This document shows, piece after piece, positions 47,138 to 55,434 of a stretch of 64,000 nt of DNA. Positions within the stretch are counted from its first letter, which is position 1. The number at the start of each line of letters is the position of its first letter. The stretch comes from Ignavibacteriota bacterium (GTDB lineage Bacteria > Bacteroidota > Ignavibacteria > Ignavibacteriales > Ignavibacteriaceae): NCBI GenBank assembly GCA_013285425.1, contig CP053447.1, positions 1,618,001-1,682,000 on the forward strand. The letters run 5' to 3'. Both the position numbers and the translations under genes were made by a program. Under the pieces are notes generated by a model that made no database searches, had not been told where the DNA came from, and saw only the letters and a list, made by a program, of their open reading frames with translations.

Positions 47138-48175
47138 ATGAGAAAATTTTCTATACTAATAATTCTGATATTGAGTTTTGTTATTAGTCAAATAAATATC
47201 TATCCGCAGATTTTCAGGGAAATTTCTAAAGTTGGTACTACAGCAGGACAATTTCTTAAAATTGCACCAGGTGCCAGAGCACTGGGAATGGGTGGTACTT
47301 ATGTTGGAGTAAGCGATGATATTTATGCTGCGTATTATAATCCCGCAGGTATAGCGATTAATAAAGGAAACGGACAAGTTGCATTTAGTCATACTCAATG
47401 GTTAGCTGACGTAAATTTTGATTATGCTGCTGTATCGTTAAACCTTGAATCTTTCGGAGCTATTTCTTTTTCTGTTACTTCTTTTAGAATCCCTGAGGAT
47501 AAGGTAAGAACTTTCGAGTTTCCCGAAGGTAACGGACAGTATTGGGATGCAGGCTCAGTCTCGTTTGCAGTTGGATATGCAAAAAGCTTAACTGATAGAT
47601 TTTCAATCGGCTTTAATGCTAAGTTTATCAGGGAATCAATCTGGAGTACCTCATCAACTGGTTTTGCATTGGATGTTGGAACGTACTATATTACCCCTTT
47701 TAATGATTTAGTAATTGGTGCCAGCATTTCCAACTTTGGTACTAAAATGAAACTGGATGGAAGAGATATACAGATAAATTATGATCCTGATAATAACACT
47801 AGTACAGGACCAAATAATATCCCGGCAAAATTTGAAATGGATCAGTACGATCTCCCGCTTATCTTCAGAATCGGATTTTCAATGGATGTGATTAAATCAA
47901 GATATATAAGAGTTAAAGCAGCTTTTGATGCAACACATCCTAATGATAATAGCGAGTATCTTAATGCTGGATTAGAATTAGCCTATGATGAATTAGTATT
48001 TATCAGAGGTGGATATAAATCATTATTTCTGGCTAACAGTGAGCAAAGTTTTACTTTGGGTGCTGGGATCAATTATGAAATGTCCAGCGGTTTAAGCATA
48101 AAATTTAATTATGCTTATGGAGATTACGGTAGATTGAAAAACATTCAATACATAGATATCGGATTGGTATTTTAA
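47138..48175 (+). CDS. PorV/PorQ-family outer-membrane barrel protein
   Basis: 345 residues. After a signal region (MRKFSILIILILSFVISQINIYPQ) the family text appears: GTTAGQFLKIAPGARALGMGGTYVGVSDDIYAAYYNPAGIA. That is the GARA-x-x-MGG and A-x-x-x-NPAG pattern of PorV/PorQ and FadL-like barrels. It ends as a strand with IDIGLVF. PorV is a T9SS shuttle that carries cargo to the attachment complex. Many paralogues in this lineage stand beside secreted proteins, as here, so a dedicated shuttle or anchor for the 1181-residue protein is plausible. An inverted-repeat element follows 17 bp after its stop. Confidence 0.85.
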   Translation: MRKFSILIILILSFVISQINIYPQIFREISKVGTTAGQFLKIAPGARALGMGGTYVGVSDDIYAAYYNPAGIAINKGNGQVAFSHTQWLADVNFDYAAVSLNLESFGAISFSVTSFRIPEDKVRTFEFPEGNGQYWDAGSVSFAVGYAKSLTDRFSIGFNAKFIRESIWSTSSTGFALDVGTYYITPFNDLVIGASISNFGTKMKLDGRDIQINYDPDNNTSTGPNNIPAKFEMDQYDLPLIFRIGFSMDVIKSRYIRVKAAFDATHPNDNSEYLNAGLELAYDELVFIRGGYKSLFLANSEQSFTLGAGINYEMSSGLSIKFNYAYGDYGRLKNIQYIDIGLVF

Positions 48176-48192
48176 CTAAGTAGTAAAACCTT

Positions 48193-48310
48193 AAGCTGTC
48201 TCTCATAGGTGAAGTTTAGTGTCACACTGTGCTTATCAAGGTGTGATTCTATTTCAATTTATAAGTATTGCTAAACTAAGCTTAATAAATTCTGACTTTT
48301 GAGACAGCTT
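48193..48310. repeat. MITE-like inverted-repeat element, may also act as a terminator
   Basis: Perfect 10-bp ends AAGCTGTCTC (48193-48202) and GAGACAGCTT (48301-48310) bracket 98 bp. Nested shorter pairs lie inside (GTTTAG/CTAAAC and TCACAC/GTGTGA). CTTTTTTAT follows on the plus strand. Its ends resemble the terminal repeats of some Bacteroidota insertion sequences, but there is no transposase gene. The position after the PorV-like gene and the T-run also suit a transcription terminator. Confidence 0.55.
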
Positions 48311-48455
48311 CTTTTTTATGCTCATTCAAAAATGAAACTTCTGCCTTTAAGTTTAAAGATAGACTGGTGAAATCAAGTAACTGATATAATTCTCTTCAAT
48401 GAAACAAATCAAAAACTAAACTGTTATTTTAAAACAATACACCAGTACAAAAAAA

Positions 48456-48477
48456 AAGCCGCATCTTTGTGCGGCTT
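48456..48477 (-). terminator. Rho-independent terminator of the cytochrome operon
   Basis: AAGCCGCA (48456-48463) pairs with TGCGGCTT (48470-48477) around a 6-nt loop. On the minus strand a T-run follows. It lies 31 bp after the stop of the haem-containing lipoprotein gene. Confidence 0.85.
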
Positions 48478-48508
48478 AAATTTTAATTTTCTGTATTACT
48501 TGATATTG

Positions 48509-49411
48509 TTAAAACTCAAATTCATTATCAAAAACATTCAATTTGCCATTGATATGCTTTTCTTTATTAACTATGGTATAATTACCATTGTTGTTTTCAA
48601 CTACATCACCATGACATTGCTGACAATTAAGACTTGGCGGATGAGAGCCGCCTTGTGAAGGAGTTTTTGGTAAAGGATTACCTGTGGCTGCATTACCGTG
48701 GCAGGTTCCGCAAGCCGCACCTTGTGATTGAGCAGTAAACAAAACTATGTTATCCAAATTACCATTCTTAAAATATCCGTGGCAGTAAGTATTTGAGCAG
48801 CTTCCGTCTGAAACATCAAAGCCAGGGTTTGGAACAAAATTGCCAAGACTGGACTGATAATTAAAACCACCGGAAACATTTGTTTGTAATTTAGAAAGAG
48901 ATCCAAATACAATTTCAGCACCTGGTGTATTATCAATATGTGATGGATCAGAAAATCCGGAAGCAGGTTCTATATGGCATTGATTACAGCTAACAACTTT
49001 ACCAATTTTATTATCATAAAGATGTTTAGTATGTGCTCCAACTCCCCTATCAGAAGAAAGAATATTACCATTCAATGCTCTTGGTGGTGCAATTCTTAAA
49101 GTATTTGCAAAATCACCATGACAGGTATTACAGGCTTCAGGTCCTCCGGGAGTTTTATGACAATTATAACAGCTTGACTCTGCTGTACCTCCGTTATAGT
49201 TAGCAGCATGACATTGCTGACATTGTTTCATATCCCAATTAGCATTTGAAACAAGCTTACCGTGGAAATTCGGAGAAGCTGGATTCTTTATTCCATCTTT
49301 ATGAAGTGTAATTTTAGGTGCAGAAATTGGAATGTCTTCTCTTATATCACTGCAGCTAATAAAAAATAAGAATGAAATAATAGATGCAAAAAATATTCTT
49401 AAGTACTTCAT
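48509..49411 (-). CDS. Multihaem c-type cytochrome lipoprotein (seven haem motifs)
   Basis: 300 residues from ATG 49411; the frame also has an ATG at 49435, abutting the upstream stop. A hydrophobic start (MKYLRIFFASIISFLFF) ends at an ISC lipobox-like site, so a lipid-anchored outer-membrane protein is likely. Haem motifs seen: CQQCH, CYNCH, CNTCH, CNQCH, CGTCH, CQQCH and one CSNTYCH, i.e. a CxxxxCH spacing known from Geobacter-type outer-surface cytochromes. It is the last gene of a four-gene set with another cytochrome, a barrel protein and a tetrahaem cytochrome. Expected role: terminal or extracellular electron transfer. Confidence 0.88.
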   Translation of the reverse strand: MKYLRIFFASIISFLFFISCSDIREDIPISAPKITLHKDGIKNPASPNFHGKLVSNANWDMKQCQQCHAANYNGGTAESSCYNCHKTPGGPEACNTCHGDFANTLRIAPPRALNGNILSSDRGVGAHTKHLYDNKIGKVVSCNQCHIEPASGFSDPSHIDNTPGAEIVFGSLSKLQTNVSGGFNYQSSLGNFVPNPGFDVSDGSCSNTYCHGYFKNGNLDNIVLFTAQSQGAACGTCHGNAATGNPLPKTPSQGGSHPPSLNCQQCHGDVVENNNGNYTIVNKEKHINGKLNVFDNEFEF

Positions 49412-49435
49412 TGATTTTCCGTTGTTAAATTTCAT

Positions 49436-50638
49436 TTAAATTCCATGACAATAATTACAGAATCCTGCCGTACGCGGAGAATTAGGTGTTGCGCTTGTAT
49501 GACAGTTATAACAAACAGAACCAAAGTCATTATGCCAATCGCCTTTTTCTCCTTTCATAAACCCAATCGGATGAGTTTTAGGATTGGTACCTTTTATTCC
49601 ATCAGCATCAAAGTGACAGGTAATACAAGTTGGGTCAGCGCCATTAACATCATGACAAGACATACATCTTTCTATATCTCTTTTTGCCAAAGTTGCATGA
49701 TCTCCGCCGCCGGTTCCTACACCAAAAGTTTTAAATGTAGGTTTAAGATGAGTGGCAGGTACAATTCCGCCGAAAGCAAAGTCCTGATTATCTGATTGAT
49801 GGCACTCAGCACAAAATGTTTCTACCTGATGGCATGTCTGACAATCTGAAGTCTTCCCTTTTGCATCAATGCCATGAGTAAATCTGTAATTTAATTCGTG
49901 TACACGACTGATAGCCTGAACTTTTGCACCATCAACAAAATTGCTTGGATAATAAGGCTGATAAAAATCATTTTTCAAATTAACTTCGGTAACTCCGATT
50001 GTTGCGACATGGCATTCATCACAGCTTTGATTATCATGGCACATTATACAATTAGCCTTAAACTCAGATGCTGCAAACTTATGTGTTTTGGCAAAGCTTA
50101 CAACTTTATGGTTTTGTGGAATCAGATTAACAGTAGAAATATGACAGGATTCACAAGCGTTAGAAGCTGATGATTTATCATTATGACAACTGTAACACTG
50201 TTCCATCGGCGGATTTGGCTGAACAGCCTGCCAACTATAATCAACTTCCGAAATACCTTTATGACAGGATTCACAATCAATTTTCTGATCAGTAAGATGG
50301 AATTTATGATTGAATATCAACTCAGTTTTATTAGCTGATAATGCTTCAAAATTATCATCATAATGACAGGTAGAACATTCTTCGTCATTATCTACTTCAT
50401 GACAATCTGAACAATTATCGTGAGTCGGGAATAAACGGCTTTTAAGACTTATACTTTCCATTACTGCTGAGTGACAAGTCTGACAATCAACAAGATCTTT
50501 ATGAAGCGAATGAGAAAATTTAATCTTACCTTCATTTGAAGATAGAATATTTTCTTTTTCACTGCTGATTGCACCAATTAATAATAAAGCAGTTATCCCA
50601 ATAAAGATAAACAGATATAGAACTTTAATTTTTTGCAT
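49436..50638 (-). CDS. Fourteen-haem c-type cytochrome
   Basis: 400 residues with an N-terminal export helix (MQKIKVLYLFIFIGITALLLIG). I count 14 CxxCH motifs from CQTCH near residue 52 to CNYCHG at the C-terminus, with many distal His (FSHSLHK, FNHKFH, KTHKF) for bis-His ligation. The density, about one haem per 28 residues, is that of electron-wire cytochromes. Pairing with the adjacent beta-barrel gene (10 bp away) fits the porin-cytochrome conduits of metal-reducing bacteria, in which a multihaem protein sits inside an outer-membrane barrel. Redox partners are not known. Confidence 0.9.
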   Translation of the reverse strand: MQKIKVLYLFIFIGITALLLIGAISSEKENILSSNEGKIKFSHSLHKDLVDCQTCHSAVMESISLKSRLFPTHDNCSDCHEVDNDEECSTCHYDDNFEALSANKTELIFNHKFHLTDQKIDCESCHKGISEVDYSWQAVQPNPPMEQCYSCHNDKSSASNACESCHISTVNLIPQNHKVVSFAKTHKFAASEFKANCIMCHDNQSCDECHVATIGVTEVNLKNDFYQPYYPSNFVDGAKVQAISRVHELNYRFTHGIDAKGKTSDCQTCHQVETFCAECHQSDNQDFAFGGIVPATHLKPTFKTFGVGTGGGDHATLAKRDIERCMSCHDVNGADPTCITCHFDADGIKGTNPKTHPIGFMKGEKGDWHNDFGSVCYNCHTSATPNSPRTAGFCNYCHGI

Positions 50639-50648
50639 AATATGAGAT

Positions 50649-51914
50649 TTAAATATTTAAGTTAAACCAGTAATTAAGTTTGAAGAATAACCTAAGATCA
50701 TTTTTATAGATTTTATTATCCATATACTGTCCCTGAAGATCAAAGGATAACACTCTAAATGGTCGAATATTTGTACCAACTAATAATGAAGTAACACTAT
50801 TTGATTCTGCTTCGGGACTGAGCTTGTAATTTGTATATGATAATCCAACCGATGGGGTTAATAAACCATCAAATAAAGTATAACCTGAGTATAGTGAAAT
50901 TGCATCAAGTTCACCTGCATAGCCAAATGTCTTTCTATAATTTACTGATCCATAAGAAGTTGATAAACCAATTGCAACTCTCTGGGAGTTTTCATCCTTA
51001 TACTGAACATTACCAAACTTCCCAATTAGAGTAATCATTTGATTTATTTTATAATCAGCGCCTACTTCAATCTCGTGGGTATTTCCATAATCAAATACGG
51101 AAAAAATTGAATTATATCTGATTTTTGGTTCTCTGAAATTATAATAAACATTCAAGCCAAGGTTTTTAACAGCTTCGGTACGGGCATCGAACTCAAATCT
51201 TGATGTCTGTTTGAAATTTACATCATAATCATAACGGAAAAATGTCTGAACAATTTCAGGCATTGTATAATTTAATTCACCGGTAACAAACTGATACTGA
51301 TTCGATTTATTCTCAATTTCAACTTCAATCAGGTTCAGATTCGGGTCTAATCTGTTGGCAAAATAGTTTTCCGGTTTAAAGTTCTTATTAACGTAACCGA
51401 TCGATAATTGAGAATTTGGAATAACAGTAGTGGTAAACTTTCCGCCCAATATAAAATTGTTCTTAAAGTCATTTGTTATTTCCAGTTTCTGATAAGCAGG
51501 CACGTTACCGCCGTAAAATGCACTCAACTTATAATCAGTATGTTTTAATATGATAGAACCGCCGTCAAACAAGCCTCCGACAACATTGTTGATTATCGGC
51601 TGCCTTCCGATTTTAACAGTAGCTATATTAAGTAAATCTCTTGCTTCAAGATATAAGTTGTAAAATCTTAACCGTGGGTCTGAAATCTGTTCCTTAGTTA
51701 AATCAGTTTCGAAATTCAAAAATGATCTGATGGAAAACTTATCGTAGTTAAGATTAAGGTTAAGCATTTCATATGCTCGCACATAGTTTTCTGAAGAATT
51801 AAGTGAATCGTATCTTTCAAAAGTGTAAACAGAGCTTGAAAAACGACCATTTATATTCTGAGCAAAAACTATCGTGTTTATTGCAAGCAGAAAAACAAGT
51901 ATAAGTTTCTTCAT
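50649..51914 (-). CDS. Outer-membrane beta-barrel associated with multihaem cytochromes
   Basis: 421 residues with a signal peptide (MKKLILVFLLAINTIVFAQ). The rest is repeated amphipathic strands with Tyr/Phe girdles (NINGRFSSSVYTFERYDS, VETLNLNYDKFSIRSFLNFE-type text, LFFKLNYWFNLNI at the end). The C-terminal strand ends in NLNI, not a terminal Phe. No similarity to known porins is clear from motifs. It lies between the 14-haem gene (10 bp) and the tetrahaem gene (40 bp), which suggests it is the barrel sheath of a cytochrome conduit, like MtrB or OmbB. That assignment rests on context only. Confidence 0.75.
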   Translation of the reverse strand: MKKLILVFLLAINTIVFAQNINGRFSSSVYTFERYDSLNSSENYVRAYEMLNLNLNYDKFSIRSFLNFETDLTKEQISDPRLRFYNLYLEARDLLNIATVKIGRQPIINNVVGGLFDGGSIILKHTDYKLSAFYGGNVPAYQKLEITNDFKNNFILGGKFTTTVIPNSQLSIGYVNKNFKPENYFANRLDPNLNLIEVEIENKSNQYQFVTGELNYTMPEIVQTFFRYDYDVNFKQTSRFEFDARTEAVKNLGLNVYYNFREPKIRYNSIFSVFDYGNTHEIEVGADYKINQMITLIGKFGNVQYKDENSQRVAIGLSTSYGSVNYRKTFGYAGELDAISLYSGYTLFDGLLTPSVGLSYTNYKLSPEAESNSVTSLLVGTNIRPFRVLSFDLQGQYMDNKIYKNDLRLFFKLNYWFNLNI

Positions 51915-51954
51915 TTATGTATCTGCTAAATTATTCTTTAATAGATTTTTTATT

Positions 51955-52488
51955 TTATGGTTTCGGGTGCTTTATTTTATTCCAAGCTTCCTCAATATTC
52001 AGATCTACAAATGTAGGACTTTCAACATTATGACAGCCAATACAGAAATTCTCCAGTTTATCATGAACTACTAAACCATTTTTAATGGCAAGTTCTTTAT
52101 CTTTCATTATTTTCATGTCCTTATAAGCAGAACCTGCTCCGTGGCAAGTTTCACATTGCACGCCGTCTTCAACTTTAAACTTTTTTCCTAATAATGACGG
52201 ATCAACATTGTATCCGCTGGCGTGGCATTTAAGACACTCAGGTGTTTCAACTGCCGGAGTTGAAAAGCCTTTTTCTTTAGCAATATTATTGGCTTGTTCT
52301 GTTTTGAGGGTTTCGTATGCTTTGGCATGTTTGCTATTCTGCCAAATAGATAACTGACTTCCTTGTTTTTCAGTTTTATGACACATTGCACATGCTTCAA
52401 CACCAATGAATGAATTCCCGTTCTGAGGGAAAACATCAATTAATGTAATAAGCATAATTACAATTAGAGAGCTACTAAAGAGTTTCAT
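51955..52488 (-). CDS. Tetrahaem c-type cytochrome (cytochrome c554-like)
   Basis: 177 residues with a signal peptide (MKLFSSSLIVIMLITLIDVFPQ). Four CxxCH motifs are present: CAMCH near residue 33, CLKCH, CETCH and CIGCH. The QLSIWQNSKHAKAYETL segment between motifs 1 and 2 is typical of the cytochrome c554/c-prime family (W-x-x-S-x-H-x-x-A). It is probably a periplasmic electron carrier that feeds the outer-membrane conduit. It is the first gene of the minus-strand cytochrome operon and has a GAGGT-type SD before the ATG. Confidence 0.9.
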   Translation of the reverse strand: MKLFSSSLIVIMLITLIDVFPQNGNSFIGVEACAMCHKTEKQGSQLSIWQNSKHAKAYETLKTEQANNIAKEKGFSTPAVETPECLKCHASGYNVDPSLLGKKFKVEDGVQCETCHGAGSAYKDMKIMKDKELAIKNGLVVHDKLENFCIGCHNVESPTFVDLNIEEAWNKIKHPKP

Positions 52489-52860
52489 ATAACCTCCTAA
52501 AATAAAGTTAATACTTATTGCAATATGGAAAGAAATAGCAATAAAGACAAAAACAAAAAATGATAAATAATTCTTATTTACTGAAAACTAATTTTAACAG
52601 TACTCTCCCTGAATATTGATGTAGATGACTGCATAAAACAAATTAAATACCAAAAAATATTTCTTTTTTCAATCATTTTTGATTAGCAACTAATATGCTT
52701 TTCTTTGTTTTGAAAAATGGACAAATAATTCTCCCAATAATGAAAATAAAATACATTTCAATAGAAATTAACTAATTAAGAAAACAATAAATTATTTTTT
52801 CATAGAACAAAAATTCATATTTTGGCAGCCTAATTTTTTAACTATTTCATTAATCCAAAT
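52489..52860. other. Divergent intergenic region before the cytochrome operon and SET gene
   Basis: 372 bp, very AT-rich. It should hold promoters for the cytochrome operon (minus) and the SET-domain gene (plus). No palindrome, RNA or small ORF stands out. Confidence 0.45.
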
Positions 52861-53253
52861 ATGAATAAAAATTATTTAAAGGTTGATAAATCATTAGTCC
52901 ATGGTAAAGGGTTATTTGCAAATACTTCATTCAAAGAAGGAGATGTAATTGTTCAGATAACCGGCGAAGTTATTGATTCTGACGAATGTGAGCGCAGAGA
53001 AAATGAAGAAAATAATGTTTATATCTTTTATAAAAACGATAATGAATTTATTGATGTATCTGATAACTCTCTTTTAAAGTATATAAATCATTCGTGTAAT
53101 TACAACTGTGATGTTGATGAAGACGAGAAAGGAAATTTACTGCTCCTTGCTGTTTCAACTATTGAATCGGGTGATGAGCTGACAATCCATTATGGATATG
53201 AAGAGATTTATAGATATTGTGCATGTGTAAGCTGCCAAAACAAAAAGAATTGA
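52861..53253 (+). CDS. SET-domain protein (putative protein lysine methyltransferase)
   Basis: 130 residues, essentially one SET domain. SLVHGKGLFANTSFKEGDVI holds the GxG SAM motif. The catalytic YINHSCNYNCDVD has the NHSC-x-x-N pseudoknot, and DELTIHYGYEE the essential Tyr. A post-SET Cys cluster, CACVSC, near the C-terminus could bind Zn. All expected SAM and catalytic residues are present. SET proteins in bacteria may act on chromatin-like or ribosomal proteins, or on host proteins in pathogens. The target here is unknown. It is 1 bp from the convergent clpS-like stop. Confidence 0.88.
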   Translation: MNKNYLKVDKSLVHGKGLFANTSFKEGDVIVQITGEVIDSDECERRENEENNVYIFYKNDNEFIDVSDNSLLKYINHSCNYNCDVDEDEKGNLLLLAVSTIESGDELTIHYGYEEIYRYCACVSCQNKKN

Positions 53254-53254
53254 G

Positions 53255-53545
53255 TTAAGTAATTATTTGAGTGTGCAGTGCAATCTCTTCTAATACAGAA
53301 GATACTATCAGACAATCTTTCATACTGCCGTTAAATACAATTGCTTTACCTTTAACGTGAACTTCAAATGCCAGACTTCTTGCTTTTTCAAAAGTGCATT
53401 TTGTTGCAGATATTAATTGCGCAATTACTTCATCAAATGTGTGCCAGTCATCATTAAACAGCAGTACACGAGAACTCAAACCTATATTGGTAGTCTCATC
53501 AGTTATAACTTCATTTTGCTGAGATTCATTTGGCTGCATTTCCAT
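53255..53545 (-). CDS. clpS: ClpS-like ATP-dependent Clp protease adaptor
   Basis: 96 residues from ATG 53545; the frame stays open to 53611. The ClpS core is visible: RVLLFNDDWHTFDEVIAQLI (with the N-degron pocket Asn-Asp-Asp), the KCTFEKARSLAFEVHVKGKAIV region and a C-terminal helix. ClpS delivers proteins with Leu, Phe, Tyr or Trp N-termini to ClpAP. The charged N-terminal extension (MEMQPNESQQNE) is usual. No clpA is adjacent. The HxGxA step has VKGKA in place of the common HxxG, typical of the more distant ClpS-like branch seen in Bacteroidota. Confidence 0.82.
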   Translation of the reverse strand: MEMQPNESQQNEVITDETTNIGLSSRVLLFNDDWHTFDEVIAQLISATKCTFEKARSLAFEVHVKGKAIVFNGSMKDCLIVSSVLEEIALHTQIIT

Positions 53546-53624
53546 AAGCAATATTAATTCTTTTCTGACTTTGCTAAAGATAATATAAGATATTGTAATT
53601 TTTAAATGCAAAAAAATAATAAAA

Positions 53625-53657
53625 TTGTTTTTAGGTACTTACATGTTTATATTTTTG
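53625..53657 (+). promoter_or_regulatory. Candidate promoter of etfBA
   Basis: TATTTTTG at 53650-53657 fits the Bacteroidota -7 consensus TAnnTTTG, with TTG at 53625-53627 as a -33 element 22 nt upstream. It is 31 nt before the etfB ATG. Pattern match only. Confidence 0.35.
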
Positions 53658-53688
53658 AACAAAAATCTAAGAAATTTACGGAGGTTAA

Positions 53689-54441
53689 ATGAAAATAGCT
53701 GTGTGTATTAGTCATGTACCTGACACTGCAACAAGAATAAAGATCGGCTCTGATAGAAAATCCATTGATTCAACCGGTGTTACATATATACTTAATCCTT
53801 ACGATGAGTTTGCAATTGAGGAAGCTCTAAAGACAAAAGATAAATTAGGTTCTGATACGGTTGTTTATGCAATCAGCGTTGGCGGAGAAGCTAATAAAGA
53901 GACAATCCGTAAAGCCCTTGCTATGGGTGTTGATGAGGGTGTTTTATTAAAAGATGATTCTAAACGGGATTCTTTTGGAATTGCTCATGCACTCAGTGAA
54001 GAAATAAAATCATTAGGTTGTGAAATAGTCTTTTTCGGAAAGCAATCAGTTGATTTTGATAATTCAATAACAGGACAATTAACTGCTGAGTACTTAGGTT
54101 TTAACTGTATCCCTGTTGTTGTTGATTTTAAATTAGATGGAAATAAAGTTATTGCTGAAAGAGAAATTGAAGGTGGACGTGAAGTTGTTGAAACTGAAAT
54201 ACCGGTTGTAATTACTGCTCAAAAAGGTTTGAATGAACCAAGATATGCTTCATTAAAAGGAATAATGGCTGCAAAGAAAAAAAGTATAACTGAAAAACCA
54301 GCAGCAGCTTATTCTCAGCTTACCGAAACTCTTGAGATGAATCTTCCGCCATCAAAGCAGCCAGGAAGAATATTGGGGACAGACAGCAGTGCGGTACCTG
54401 AATTAGTTAAACTGTTAAGAGAAGAAGCAAAGGTAATATAG
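53689..54441 (+). CDS. etfB: Electron transfer flavoprotein beta subunit
   Basis: 250 residues. It begins MKIAVCISHVPDTATRI and has the NPYDEFAIEEAL, GGEANKETIRKALAMGVDEG and GKQSVDFDNSITGQLTAEYL segments of EtfB, which binds AMP and shuttles electrons from acyl-CoA dehydrogenases. It starts after a strong Shine-Dalgarno (ACGGAGGT, 5 nt before ATG) and is 8 bp from etfA. It would serve the glutaryl-CoA dehydrogenase-like enzyme at 9583 and other dehydrogenases. A quinone oxidoreductase (EtfQO) is not in the window. Confidence 0.94.
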   Translation: MKIAVCISHVPDTATRIKIGSDRKSIDSTGVTYILNPYDEFAIEEALKTKDKLGSDTVVYAISVGGEANKETIRKALAMGVDEGVLLKDDSKRDSFGIAHALSEEIKSLGCEIVFFGKQSVDFDNSITGQLTAEYLGFNCIPVVVDFKLDGNKVIAEREIEGGREVVETEIPVVITAQKGLNEPRYASLKGIMAAKKKSITEKPAAAYSQLTETLEMNLPPSKQPGRILGTDSSAVPELVKLLREEAKVI

Positions 54442-54449
54442 GTGTAAAT

Positions 54450-55418
54450 ATGACAAATAAAGTTTTATCAATAATTGAACAAAGAGAAGGCAGTATTAAG
54501 AAAGTTTCTTATGAAGCTGTTAGTGTTGGCGTTTCGCTGGCTAAAGAATTAAACCTTGAATTTGAGGCTGTTGTAATTGGTTCTGAGATTGAAGGACTGT
54601 CGAATTTTGGAAATTACGGTGCAGCAAAGATCACTCATTTAAAAAATACTGAACTGCATAATTTTAGCTCAAGTGCATATTCGGATTTAATCGGCAATTA
54701 TGCTAAAGAATCCAATGCAAGTGTAATTATCTTAGGCAATACATCCTTCGGAAATGAATTAGCCCCCCGAATAGCAGTTAAACTGAATTCCGCCTGTATT
54801 GTTGATTGTGTAAGTTTAACTGTTGAATCCGGTGAAATTATTGCAACCAGACCTGTTTATGCCGGAAAAGCACTTATAAAATCAAAGCTGAACTCAGATA
54901 TAAAAATCTTTACAATCAGACCTAATGTTTTTAAAGCAGAAAAAATATCTGATCAAAATTCTGAAATAAAAGTTGAAGAGATTACAAATCCAAACCTGAA
55001 AGCCAAAGTGGTTGCTTACAAAAAAGCTGAAGGAAAGCTTGATGTTGCAGAAGCAAACATTATTGTAGCCGGAGGAAGAGGAATGAAAGGACCGGAACAT
55101 TTTAATCTTATTGAATCTCTGGCAAATGTTCTCGGTGCAGCAATCGGAGCATCAAGAGCAGTTGTTGATGCCGGATGGCGACCACATAGTGAACAGGTTG
55201 GACAGACAGGTAAAACAGTTTCTCCTTCACTTTACATTGCTTGCGGAATTTCAGGTGCAATTCAGCATCTGGCAGGAATGTCTTCATCAAAATATATTGT
55301 AGCAATTAATAAAGATAAAGATGCACCTATTTTCAGTATTGCAGATTATGGTATTGCAGGAGATGTATTTGATATTCTACCTGCATTAACAGAAGAAATA
55401 AAAAAGATTAAATCATAA
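54450..55418 (+). CDS. etfA: Electron transfer flavoprotein alpha subunit
   Basis: 322 residues. The C-terminal FAD-binding domain has GGRGMKGPEHFNLIESLANVL, GASRAVVDAGWRPHSEQVGQTG, VSPSLYIACGISGAIQH and NKDKDAPIFSIADYGIAGD, the complete EtfA signature. It pairs with etfB in one operon and takes electrons from flavoprotein dehydrogenases to the membrane quinone pool. No electron-bifurcating features can be assigned from these motifs with confidence. Confidence 0.95.
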   Translation: MTNKVLSIIEQREGSIKKVSYEAVSVGVSLAKELNLEFEAVVIGSEIEGLSNFGNYGAAKITHLKNTELHNFSSSAYSDLIGNYAKESNASVIILGNTSFGNELAPRIAVKLNSACIVDCVSLTVESGEIIATRPVYAGKALIKSKLNSDIKIFTIRPNVFKAEKISDQNSEIKVEEITNPNLKAKVVAYKKAEGKLDVAEANIIVAGGRGMKGPEHFNLIESLANVLGAAIGASRAVVDAGWRPHSEQVGQTGKTVSPSLYIACGISGAIQHLAGMSSSKYIVAINKDKDAPIFSIADYGIAGDVFDILPALTEEIKKIKS

Positions 55419-55434
55419 TTCAACAGGCATAAAG

